DNA of 37,661 nt, taken from Nocardioidaceae bacterium. GTDB taxonomy: Bacteria; Actinomycetota; Actinomycetes; Propionibacteriales; Nocardioidaceae. Shown piece after piece: positions 7,149 to 14,234 of this stretch (position 1 is the first letter of the stretch; each line of letters begins with the position of its first letter). The stretch covers positions 1-37,661 of the forward strand of contig JAICXL010000019.1 in assembly GCA_025980475.1 (NCBI GenBank), written 5' to 3'. The position numbers were made by a program, and so were the translations under genes. Under the pieces are notes generated by a model. It was not told the DNA's origin. It did not search any database and saw only the letters and a list, made by a program, of their open reading frames with translations.

Positions 7149-8317
7149 ACATCCTCGACTGGGCACTGGTCGCCCTGGTGCTGGCCTACGCGCTGTCCGG
7201 CTACTGGCAGGGCTTCATCACCGGTGCCTTCGCGACGATCGGTCTGGTCCTCGGTGGGCTGCTCGGCATCTGGGTGGCGCCGAAGCTGCTCGGTGATGCG
7301 TCTCCTTCGTTGTGGGTCTCGCTGGGTGCGCTCTTCGTGGTGCTGGTGTGCGCGAGCTTCGGGCAGGCGGTGCTGCAGTACGCCGGCGCCCGGGCCCGCG
7401 CGGCGATCCGGTGGCAACCGGTGCGCGCGCTCGACGCGGTCGGTGGTGCCGCGCTCAGTGTCGTCGCCGTGCTGCTCGTCGTCTGGACCCTCGGGGTGGC
7501 GATCAGCGGGTCGAGCATCCCCGGCATCAGCCCGCTGGTGCGCACCTCCCGGGTGCTCGGCACGGTCAACGACGCGATGCCCTCGGAGGCCTACACCGCG
7601 TTGCGGGGCTTCGACGACGTCGTCGGTTCGAGCTTCTTCCCGCGCTACCTCGAGCCGTTCGCCCGGGAGCGGATCGTTCACGTCGCGCCCGCCCCTCGGG
7701 GGGTGCTGCGCGACCCCGACATCGCCCGCGCGGAGAGGGCGGTCTACAAGATCCGTGGTGAGAGCGTCTGCGGCAGCGGCGTCGAGGGCAGCGGCTTCCT
7801 CTACTCCCCGGACCGGCTGATGACCAACGCCCACGTGGTCGCGGGGGTGCGGCAGCCGGAGGTCCGCGTCGGCGATGGGGAGGTGCCCGCCACCGTCGTC
7901 TACTACAACCCGGACGCCGATGTCGCGGTGCTCGAGGTGCACGGGCTCAACGGCCCCTACCTGCACTTCGACCTGACCGGCCACTCGGGGGAGACCGGCG
8001 CCGCCCTCGGTTACCCCAACGACGGGCCGTTCGACGCCGAGCCGGTCCGGATCCGCAGCGAGCAGCGCTTGCGCTCGCCGAACATCTACGGTTCGGGCGC
8101 GGTCACCCGCGAGGTCTACAGCATCCGCGGCCTGATCCGGCCCGGCAACTCCGGAGGCCCGTTCGTCTCGACTGCAGGGCGGGTGCTCGGCGTGGTCTTC
8201 GCCGCCTCGGTGAGCGACGCCAACACCGGCTATGCGCTGACGGCCGACCAGGTCGCCAAGTCGGCGGCGGCGGGCATCGACGCCGACCGGCAGGTCAGCA
8301 CCGGCGGTTGCGCCTGA
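7145..8317 (+). CDS. marP: MarP-family membrane serine protease (CvpA-like plus trypsin domain)
   Basis: 390 residues in two parts. Residues 1-120 hold about four hydrophobic segments in a CvpA/colicin-V-production-like arrangement (NILDWALVALVLAYA start). After a linker, residues 195-385 form a chymotrypsin-like protease: His230 in TNAHVV, Asp259 in NPDADVAVL, Ser336 in RPGNSGGP. Cys209 and Cys389 match in position the Cys pair reported to form a redox-sensitive disulfide in M. tuberculosis MarP, where the protease protects against acid stress. The protease domain should be periplasmic. GTG start coupled to the NUDIX stop as GTGA; last gene of the nth operon, converging on the holin-like gene 16 bases away. 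Confidence 0.93.
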   Translation: MNILDWALVALVLAYALSGYWQGFITGAFATIGLVLGGLLGIWVAPKLLGDASPSLWVSLGALFVVLVCASFGQAVLQYAGARARAAIRWQPVRALDAVGGAALSVVAVLLVVWTLGVAISGSSIPGISPLVRTSRVLGTVNDAMPSEAYTALRGFDDVVGSSFFPRYLEPFARERIVHVAPAPRGVLRDPDIARAERAVYKIRGESVCGSGVEGSGFLYSPDRLMTNAHVVAGVRQPEVRVGDGEVPATVVYYNPDADVAVLEVHGLNGPYLHFDLTGHSGETGAALGYPNDGPFDAEPVRIRSEQRLRSPNIYGSGAVTREVYSIRGLIRPGNSGGPFVSTAGRVLGVVFAASVSDANTGYALTADQVAKSAAAGIDADRQVSTGGCA

Positions 8318-8333
8318 GGCTGCGGGCAGCAGG

Positions 8334-8732
8334 TCAGCGCTTGGTCAGGACCGACCTGGTCTCCTGGGCCTGCGCGATCGCCCGCTTGGGCGGCTTGACC
8401 CGCTTGACCTTCTTCAGGCCGACCAGGGCCAGCAGGCCGGCGAGCGCGAGGTAGAGGAGGAAGACGATCCCGAAGCACCACGCGAGGTCGAGGCCGGAGA
8501 AGTTGATGAGGTAGGCGATCGCCCACGACAGCATGATCAGCGACATCACGCCGAAGAAGCCTGCGGCGGCGAACATCGCGATACTCATCCCGCCGGCCTT
8601 CACGCTGACTCGCAGCTCCGACTTCGCCAGCGCGATCTCCTGCTGGATGAGCGTGGAGACGTCCCGGCTGGCGTCGACCACCAGCTTGCCGATGGTCGGC
8701 TCTTCCTCAACGACGGGCTCGCGATGTGCCAT
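8334..8732 (-). CDS. Actinobacterial phage-holin-superfamily III membrane protein
   Basis: 132 residues: an acidic N-terminus (EPVVEEEPTIGKLV), an amphipathic helix rich in Lys/Glu (QQEIALAKSELR), then two hydrophobic segments (about 47-75 and 82-105) and a basic tail ending ETRSVLTKR. This is the layout of the PF07332 putative actinobacterial holin-X family. The family name is misleading: there are no phage genes here, and the gene is in the same place as the membrane protein Rv3669 (from memory). Function unknown, perhaps envelope stress. Start ATG at 8732 with GAAGGG about ten bases upstream; TACTCT at 8807-8812 may be its -10 element. Confidence 0.85.
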   Translation of the reverse strand: MAHREPVVEEEPTIGKLVVDASRDVSTLIQQEIALAKSELRVSVKAGGMSIAMFAAAGFFGVMSLIMLSWAIAYLINFSGLDLAWCFGIVFLLYLALAGLLALVGLKKVKRVKPPKRAIAQAQETRSVLTKR

Positions 8733-8806
8733 TCCCGGGTTTCCCTTCCTCGTTTCGGTGCAGGGCCGAGCTACGGCAGCGGCCCCCCGTTGCCACCTGC
8801 CGCACG

Positions 8807-8812
8807 AGAGTA
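8807..8812 (-). promoter_or_regulatory. Possible -10 element for holin-like gene
   Basis: TACTCT on the minus strand fits TANNNT and would start a leader of about 65 bases containing an imperfect hairpin (stem CGGCAG 8774-8779 with CTGCCG 8797-8802). No clear -35 seen. Confidence 0.3.
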
Positions 8813-8815
8813 CCC

Positions 8816-10021
8816 TCAGCCCGCCTCGGCAATCCGACGGTGTCTTCGGTTGCGGCGCCCGAGCAGGGCAGCGGCGGACAGCGCCGCGACCACCGAGGCG
8901 AGCAGTACGGCGGCCTTGGCCGCCTCACGTCTCGCGCCGGCGTAGGCGAGGTCGGAGACCAGCAGCGAGACGGTGAACCCCATCCCGCAGAGCACGGCGA
9001 TCCCGGCCAGGTCACGCCAGCTGACCGCGTCGTCCAGTCGCGCCCGCGTCGCCCGGGTGACAGCCCAGGCCCCACCCAGCACGCCGACCGGCTTGCCCAG
9101 GACGAGGCCGAGCACGACTCCCAGCACCACCGGGTCGGAGAGGAGCCGTCCGCCCCCGCCGAGCGCGACGCCGGCGCTCATGAAGGCGAAGAACGGCACC
9201 GCAACAGCGGCGCTCAGCGGGGAGAGCCGGTGCTCGAGCCGTTCGGCGGGAGAGCTCGACTCACCCTGGTCGGGCAGGACTCGGGTGAGCAGCCCGATCG
9301 CGACGCCGGCGACCGTCGCGTGCACCCCGCTCTCGTGCGTGGCCCACCAGGCGAGCAGCACCACCGGCAGGTGGACCAGGCCGCTGCGCACCCGCAGTTG
9401 CTGGAGCAGCCCGTAGCAGACCACTGCCAGGACGGCCACGCCAAGCCAGACCAGGCTCAGCCTGCTGGTGTAGGCGACCGCGATCACCGCGATCACGATC
9501 ACGTCGTCGACGACGGCCAGGGTCAGCAGGAAGGCCCGCAGCTGGCCGGGAAGTGCCGGGCCGACAACGGCGAGCACGGCGAGCGCGAAGGCGATGTCGG
9601 TGGCGGTCGGGACCGCCCAGCCGGCGAGGCCCGAGGAGTCTCCGGTGGTCACCTGGACGGCCACGAAGACGAGGGCAGGTACGGCGACCCCGCAGGTTGC
9701 CGCCACGACCGGCACGAGGGCGTCGGCCGGCCGGCGCAAGGAGCCCACCAGAAGCTCCCGCTTGAGCTCCAGCCCGGCCACGAGGAAGAACAGCGTCAGC
9801 GCCCCGTCCGCGGCCCAGTGCTCGAGGTCCAGTGGTCCGAGCGCGAGGTGGCGGAAGGCGTCGTAGGAGCTTCCGGAAATGTTCGCCCAGACCAGGGCGG
9901 CGGCCGCGGCGGCCAGGGCCAGCGATCCGCCCACCGCCTCCTGGCGCAGGAGGCGGCCGAGGTGGCCCGTCTCGCGCGGCTCGAGGCCGGTCAACAGGGC
10001 CCGACGGCGGGATCGGTTCAC
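8816..10021 (-). CDS. nhaA: Na+/H+ antiporter NhaA
   Basis: 401 residues, about twelve hydrophobic segments, typical length. The ion-binding core of NhaA is present: TDIAFAL unwound segment (Asp equivalent to E. coli D133), VVDDVIVIAVIA with the essential Asp pair, and LGKPVGVL with the Lys of the K300 position. Extrudes Na+ or Li+ in exchange for protons, giving salt and alkaline-pH tolerance at the inner membrane. GTG start at 10021 with CTGGAG eight bases upstream. It is divergent from the riboswitch-controlled terC; the 250-base gap between them is described under the riboswitch. Alternatives are unlikely. Confidence 0.94.
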   Translation of the reverse strand: MNRSRRRALLTGLEPRETGHLGRLLRQEAVGGSLALAAAAAALVWANISGSSYDAFRHLALGPLDLEHWAADGALTLFFLVAGLELKRELLVGSLRRPADALVPVVAATCGVAVPALVFVAVQVTTGDSSGLAGWAVPTATDIAFALAVLAVVGPALPGQLRAFLLTLAVVDDVIVIAVIAVAYTSRLSLVWLGVAVLAVVCYGLLQQLRVRSGLVHLPVVLLAWWATHESGVHATVAGVAIGLLTRVLPDQGESSSPAERLEHRLSPLSAAVAVPFFAFMSAGVALGGGGRLLSDPVVLGVVLGLVLGKPVGVLGGAWAVTRATRARLDDAVSWRDLAGIAVLCGMGFTVSLLVSDLAYAGARREAAKAAVLLASVVAALSAAALLGRRNRRHRRIAEAG

Positions 10022-10137
10022 GGAGGCAGCTCCAGGTCGGCGAGCACGGCTGCCGACCAGGCTTCCCGGCGCTCCGCGGCCAGCCTACCGGGCACGGCCG
10101 GTTTGGCGCCCGGGCCCGACTCTGGAAGGATGTGCCG

Positions 10138-10237
10138 CGGAGGGGAGTACTCCCCCGCTTCGTGCTCGTCATCACGGCACCGGCCCAGGCCGGTCCCGGG
10201 CGCGTCGGTCCCGCAGGCGGGACGGAAGAGACCTCCG
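10138..10237 (+). promoter_or_regulatory. yybP-ykoY (Mn2+-sensing) riboswitch aptamer
   Basis: Leader of terC. P1 is CGGAGG (10138-10143) pairing with CCTCCG (10232-10237). Directly inside P1 are the two hallmark sequences of the class: GGAGTA on the 5' side (the GGGGAGTA at 10142-10149) and GAGACC on the 3' side (10228-10233). Between them is a GC-rich three-way arrangement with CGTCATCACGGC and CGTCGGTCCCGC, as in other actinobacterial members. The class binds Mn2+ and commonly controls TerC-family and other Mn efflux genes, which fits the downstream gene. Recognised by motif and pairing, not by covariance search. Confidence 0.85.
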
Positions 10238-10266
10238 GACCACGATCTTTCCGACCCGTCCGGAGG
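10232..10266 (+). promoter_or_regulatory. Riboswitch expression platform: Shine-Dalgarno sequestering hairpin
   Basis: CCTCCGGAC (10232-10240) is perfectly complementary over nine bases to GTCCGGAGG (10258-10266), which contains the terC Shine-Dalgarno GGAGG. The loop is 17 bases. The same CCTCCG is the 3' strand of aptamer P1, so P1 and the sequestering hairpin exclude each other. Mn2+ binding, which stabilises P1, should free the ribosome-binding site and switch terC on. Confidence 0.75.
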
Positions 10267-10271
10267 CAACG

Positions 10272-11270
10272 ATGCACGTGACCCCGCTCGTCTGGGCGCT
10301 GACCCTGGGCGTCACCCTGGCGGTGCTGCTCTTCGACATCGTGGTGATCGGCCGTCGCCCGCACGAGCCGTCCCGCCGCGAGGTGACCACGGCACTGGTG
10401 GGCTACGTCGGCCTGGCCGTGGCGTTCGGGGTCGGCGTCTGGCTCGTCGCGGGTGGCCGCTACGGCACCGAGTTCTTCGCCGGCTGGCTGACGGAGTACT
10501 CGTTGTCGGTCGACAACCTCTTCATCTTCCTGATCATCATGACGAAGTTCGGCGTGCCCAAGCAGTTCCAGCAGGCCGCGCTGCTCGTCGGGATCGTGCT
10601 CGCGCTGGTGATGCGCGGCATCTTCATCGCCGTCGGAGCGGCCGCGATCGACAACTTCTCCTGGGTCTTCTACCTCTTCGGAATCTTCCTCGTCTACACC
10701 GCGGTCAAGCTGGCGCGCGAGGGTGCCGGCGGCGATGACGACTACGAGGAGCCTGCGCTGGTTCGCTGGATCGAGCGCCACTTCCCGGCGACCTCGGAGT
10801 GGCAGGGCACCAGGATGCTCGTGAGGCAGGGCGGCAAGCGGCTGATCACGCCGATGCTCGTCGTCGTGGCCGCGCTCGGGACGACCGACCTGCTCTTCGC
10901 CCTCGACTCGATCCCCGCGATCTACGGGCTCACCCAGGAGCCCTACCTGGTGCTGACTGCGAACATCTTCGCGCTGATGGGCCTGCGCCAGCTCTACTTC
11001 CTCATCGGCGGGCTGCTGGAGCGGCTGGTCTACCTCTCCTACGGCCTGGCGTTCCTGCTCGCGTTCATCGGGGTCAAGCTGGTGCTGCACGCGATGCACA
11101 CCAACGAGCTGGCCTTCGTCAATGGCGGCGAGGCGATCGGCTGGGCGCCGGACATCCCGGTCTGGCTGTCGCTGGCGGTCATCGTCGGCACGCTCGCCGT
11201 GACGACCGTCGTCAGCCTGGTGGTGTCGCGGCGTCGGGAACGCCCTGGAGACGGTGCGGCCGTCGGCTGA
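10272..11270 (+). CDS. TerC/Alx-family integral membrane protein, probable Mn2+ exporter
   Basis: 332 residues with about nine hydrophobic segments. TerC-family marks: FFAGWLTEYSLSVDNLFIFL and a second acidic intramembrane motif TDLLFALDSIPAI; the paired Asp residues in SVDN and ALDS are the conserved metal-site residues of the family. TerC/Alx/MeeF proteins are linked to manganese export and metalation of exported enzymes. ATG at 10272 is preceded by GGAGG (10262-10266) at five bases. Expression is predicted to be switched on by Mn2+ through the upstream yybP-ykoY riboswitch, which strongly supports the Mn role over tellurite resistance. Convergent with acs; a strong hairpin separates them. 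Confidence 0.93.
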   Translation: MHVTPLVWALTLGVTLAVLLFDIVVIGRRPHEPSRREVTTALVGYVGLAVAFGVGVWLVAGGRYGTEFFAGWLTEYSLSVDNLFIFLIIMTKFGVPKQFQQAALLVGIVLALVMRGIFIAVGAAAIDNFSWVFYLFGIFLVYTAVKLAREGAGGDDDYEEPALVRWIERHFPATSEWQGTRMLVRQGGKRLITPMLVVVAALGTTDLLFALDSIPAIYGLTQEPYLVLTANIFALMGLRQLYFLIGGLLERLVYLSYGLAFLLAFIGVKLVLHAMHTNELAFVNGGEAIGWAPDIPVWLSLAVIVGTLAVTTVVSLVVSRRRERPGDGAAVG

Positions 11271-11273
11271 CGG

Positions 11274-11313
11274 TCTCCCGGGCGGAGAGGAAACGTCCCC
11301 TTCGCCCGGGAGA
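11274..11313. terminator. Bidirectional terminator hairpin between terC and acs
   Basis: TCTCCCGGGCG (11274-11284) and CGCCCGGGAGA (11303-11313) form a perfect 11-bp stem with an 18-base loop that can pair further inside. It starts four bases after the terC stop and lies 15 bases beyond the acs stop. No U-tract, as is common in high-GC actinobacteria. Confidence 0.8.
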
Positions 11314-11327
11314 ACGTCACGGGTGGA

Positions 11328-13313
11328 TCACTCGTCGGCAGACGCGCCGCCCGACGACCCCCGCGCCTGGATCTCGTCGACCACCGACGGGTCGGCCAGG
11401 GTGGTCGTGTCGCCCAGCGCGCGGTTCTCCGCGACGTCCTTCAGCAGCCGCCGCATGATCTTGCCCGAGCGGGTCATCGGCAGCGTCGGGGTGAACACGA
11501 TGTTGGCGGGCTTCGCGATCGGGCCGATCACCTTGCCGACGTGGTCGCGCAGCTCCTTGAGCTTCTCCGTCGACCCGCCCTTGTCACCCTTGAGGGTCAC
11601 GTAGGCCACGATCGCCTGGCCTGTGGTCGCGTCGGACCGGCTGACCACCGCAGCCTGGGCGACGTCGGGGTGGTCGACCAGGGCGCTCTCCACCTCGATC
11701 GTCGACAGGCGGTGCCCGGAGACGTTCATGACGTCGTCGATCCGGCCCATCAACCAGAAGTCGCCGTCCTCGTCGACCCGCGCACCGTCACCGGCCAGGT
11801 AGGCGTCGGGGAACTTGCTCCAGTAGGTCTGCCGGAACCGGTCGTCGTCGTGGTAGAGCCCTCGGAACATCGCCGGCCAGGGTTCCTTGACGACCATGTA
11901 GCCCGCCCCGCTCCCGGCGGGGATCTCTTTGCCTTCCTCGTCGTAGACGGCGGCCTTGATGCCCGGGAAGGGCTGCGTCGCCGACCCCGGCTTGAGGGTG
12001 GTCAGGCCCGGCATGGGCGTCACCAGGATCATGCCGTTCTCGGTCTGCCACCACGTGTCCACCACGGGCGTCTTCCCACCGCCGATGTGGTCGCGGTACC
12101 AGACCCAGGCCTCGGGGTTGATCGGCTCGCCGACGGACCCGAGCACCTTCAGCGAGGACAGGTCGTGGCGCTCGGCGTACTCCGTGCCCCACTTCATGTG
12201 CGTGCGGATCGAGGTGGGCGCGGTGTAGAGCACGTTGACCTGGTAGCGCTCGATGATCTCCCACCACCGGTCCTTGTCGGGGAAGTCCGGGGTGCCTTCG
12301 TACATCACGCTGGTGGTCGCGTTGCACAACGGCCCGAACACGATGTAGCTGTGCCCGGTGATCCAGCCGATGTCCGCCGCGCACCAGTAGACCGTCTCCG
12401 GCTTGATGTCGAAGACGTAGTGGTGGGTCGTGGAGACGCCGGTGAGGTATCCGGCGGTCGTGTGGACGATGCCCTTGGGCTTGCCGGTGGTGCCCGAGGA
12501 GTACATCAGGAAGAACATGTCCTCGGAGTCCATCTCCTCGCACGGGCACGAGGACGGGTCGTCACTCTGGGTGTCGACCACGTCGTGCCACCACTGGTCG
12601 CGGCCCTCCTTCATGTCGACCTCGCTGCCGGTGCGGCGGACGACGACACAGGTCCTGACGGTGGGTGCCTTGTCCATCGCCTCGTCGGCGATCGGCTTGA
12701 GCGTCGAGGCGCTACCGCGGCGGTTCGCGGCGTCCTGGGTGATCAGGTACTCGCACTCCATGTCGACCATCCGGCCGCCCAGGGAGTCGGCGCTGAACCC
12801 GCCGAAGACGAACGTGAACGGAGCTCCGATGCGCGCCAGGGCGAGCAGGGTGACTGGTGCCTCCGGGATCATGCCCATGTAGACCGCGACCTTGGTGCCC
12901 TTGGCGATGCCGAGGCTCCTGAAGGCGTTCGCTGCCTTCACCACGCGCTTCTGCAGGTCGGCGTAGGTGATCGTCAGCCGGTCGTCGGCGGGCTCGCCCT
13001 CCCAGTGGTAGGCCACCTTGTCACCGAGCCCGGCATCCACGTGGCGGTCGACGCAGTTGTAGCAGACGTTGAGCTTGCCGCCGAGATACCACTTCGCGTA
13101 GGGACGCTCCCACTCCTTGAGCTTGGTGAAGTCGGTGAACCAGCTGATCCGCTCGCGTCCCTCTCTCTCCCAGAAGGCGTCGGGATCCTGGTCGTAGAAG
13201 TCGGCCGGGGTGTTCGCCTGGGCGGCGAACTCGGGGTCCGGTGGGTAGCGTCGCTCCTCCGCCATCAACGCGTCGATGTTCTGGGTGGCCCCGCCCACAG
13301 TCTCGTCTGCCAT
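11328..13313 (-). CDS. acs: Acetyl-CoA synthetase (acetate-CoA ligase)
   Basis: 661 residues, the usual length. Makes acetyl-CoA from acetate, ATP and CoA through acetyl-AMP. ANL-superfamily motifs: P-loop YSSGTTGKPKG, DTWWQTENG adenine-site motif, GDGARVDEDGDFWLMGR with the ribose-binding Asp, hinge IDDVMNVSGHRLSTIEVE, and the C-terminal TRSGKIMRR whose Lys618 is the catalytic lysine reversibly acetylated by Pat/CobB-type systems. ATG at 13313 has GAGGAG five bases upstream; a longer frame to 13370 would read through that site. It follows the acetate-channel gene on the same strand with a 99-base gap containing a terminator-like hairpin. The context is acetate uptake and assimilation. Confidence 0.96.
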   Translation of the reverse strand: MADETVGGATQNIDALMAEERRYPPDPEFAAQANTPADFYDQDPDAFWEREGRERISWFTDFTKLKEWERPYAKWYLGGKLNVCYNCVDRHVDAGLGDKVAYHWEGEPADDRLTITYADLQKRVVKAANAFRSLGIAKGTKVAVYMGMIPEAPVTLLALARIGAPFTFVFGGFSADSLGGRMVDMECEYLITQDAANRRGSASTLKPIADEAMDKAPTVRTCVVVRRTGSEVDMKEGRDQWWHDVVDTQSDDPSSCPCEEMDSEDMFFLMYSSGTTGKPKGIVHTTAGYLTGVSTTHHYVFDIKPETVYWCAADIGWITGHSYIVFGPLCNATTSVMYEGTPDFPDKDRWWEIIERYQVNVLYTAPTSIRTHMKWGTEYAERHDLSSLKVLGSVGEPINPEAWVWYRDHIGGGKTPVVDTWWQTENGMILVTPMPGLTTLKPGSATQPFPGIKAAVYDEEGKEIPAGSGAGYMVVKEPWPAMFRGLYHDDDRFRQTYWSKFPDAYLAGDGARVDEDGDFWLMGRIDDVMNVSGHRLSTIEVESALVDHPDVAQAAVVSRSDATTGQAIVAYVTLKGDKGGSTEKLKELRDHVGKVIGPIAKPANIVFTPTLPMTRSGKIMRRLLKDVAENRALGDTTTLADPSVVDEIQARGSSGGASADE

Positions 13314-13369
13314 GTCGTCTCCTCGATTCGCTCGTGCCTGTCTTGCCTGCACCCGTGCCCTCCACTTCA

Positions 13370-13404
13370 CCAGCGCGGCCCCTTCCCGGCAAGGGGCCGG
13401 CTGG
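13370..13404 (-). terminator. Hairpin between SatP-type gene and acs
   Basis: GGCCCCTT (13377-13384) pairs perfectly with AAGGGGCC (13391-13398) around CCCGGC, and an outer CCAGC/GCTGG helix (13370-13374 with 13400-13404) extends it to 13 bp. It begins nine bases after the SatP-type stop codon. It may terminate or attenuate transcription entering acs; no U-tract. Confidence 0.65.
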
Positions 13405-13412
13405 TGGTGGCC

Positions 13413-14075
13413 TCAGCCGAGAGGCCCGGTGGGGACCATCGCCCGCTTGTGGGTGAACGCGGTGACGCCGGCGAACGACGCGTACCACGCCGCCAGCGCG
13501 GTCGCGATGCCGAGGTAGCCACCGATGTGCCCCAGCGAGCTCGAGCCGGCGAACTCACCGGCCGCGAGCAGCCCGTAGGTGATGGTCAGCAGCACGAACA
13601 CGGCCAGGACCGCCGTGCTCACGCGGGTGGCCGCAATGGTCATGTACAGCGTGAAGAAGCCCCAGCAGACCAGGTAGAGGCCGACGCCGTTGGCCGCCGC
13701 GGTGGGGCTCAACGAGGAGAGGTCGGTGTGTCCGGTCAGCCACCAGAACGAGAGCCAGAAGCCGCCGTAGGAGGAGAACGCGACCGCTCCGAAGGTGTTG
13801 CCGCGGGCGAACTCCCACATGCCGGCGAACAGCTGGGTCAGTCCGCCGTAGGCCAGCGCGAGGCCGAACACGACGGGCTCGGCGTCGATCCAGCCGGCGT
13901 TGACGATGCTCAGCACCATCGTGGTCAGGGCGAAGGCCGCGAGTCCGAGCGGCGCCGGGTCGGCTAGGTGGGCGCCGGGGGTGATGGTCTCCCTGGGCAG
14001 CGGCAGGCCCGGCTCGCTGACCGTGCCGCCGGGCACGGAGGCGTTGCCGGGCACTTCGGGATTGTGCGATGTCAT
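13413..14075 (-). CDS. Acetate uptake transporter, GPR1/FUN34/YaaH (SatP) family
   Basis: 220 residues, six predicted membrane helices after a proline-rich cytoplasmic N-terminus. Family marks are the DPAPLGLAAFALTT start of helix 1 (family NPAPLGL-type motif) and AYGGLTQLFAGMWEFARGN. SatP proteins are hexameric acetate/succinate channels; the acs gene downstream supports acetate or another short monocarboxylate. ATG at 14075 has a strong GAGGAG five bases upstream. A near-perfect Crp-like palindrome lies 109-124 bases upstream, suggesting cAMP control. Followed by a hairpin and acs on the same strand. Confidence 0.92.
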   Translation of the reverse strand: MTSHNPEVPGNASVPGGTVSEPGLPLPRETITPGAHLADPAPLGLAAFALTTMVLSIVNAGWIDAEPVVFGLALAYGGLTQLFAGMWEFARGNTFGAVAFSSYGGFWLSFWWLTGHTDLSSLSPTAAANGVGLYLVCWGFFTLYMTIAATRVSTAVLAVFVLLTITYGLLAAGEFAGSSSLGHIGGYLGIATALAAWYASFAGVTAFTHKRAMVPTGPLG

Positions 14076-14183
14076 GGGTGCTCCTCGATCCGTCGGGGTT
14101 ACCTGTGACTGACGCTAGGGACGGCGATCCCGGACGTGAACCGGTAGCCCCGGACGGGTCGCCCAGCGCGGTGGATGCGTCGG

Positions 14184-14199
14184 TGTGTGCGACGTCACA
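14184..14199. promoter_or_regulatory. Crp-like binding site upstream of SatP-type gene
   Basis: TGTGTGCGACGTCACA matches TGTGA-N6-TCACA at 9 of 10 positions, with flanks extending the dyad to GGTGTG...CACACC (14182-14201). It lies in the 159-base gap before the acetate channel gene. A crp gene is in the window, and Crp/GlxR control of acetate genes is established in Corynebacterium. Confidence 0.55.
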
Positions 14200-14234
14200 C
14201 CGCGACGAGCGGTCGAAACCGTACGACGAGCGGC

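Noticed and set aside
8334-8732. Holin-like gene as a sign of prophage
   Set aside because: No endolysin, integrase, capsid or tail genes, no att repeats, and the gene belongs to a conserved chromosomal block.
8774-8802. Hairpin with six C in its loop before nhaA/holin genes, like one arm of the 6C sRNA
   Set aside because: The stem is only 6 bp (CGGCAG/CTGCCG), there is no second C6 hairpin nearby, and the position is not that of 6C/B11 in M. tuberculosis.
11541-13967. Open frame of 808 codons antisense to acs and the SatP-type gene
   Set aside because: No recognisable domain and it covers two certain genes plus their intergenic hairpin; artefact of GC skew.
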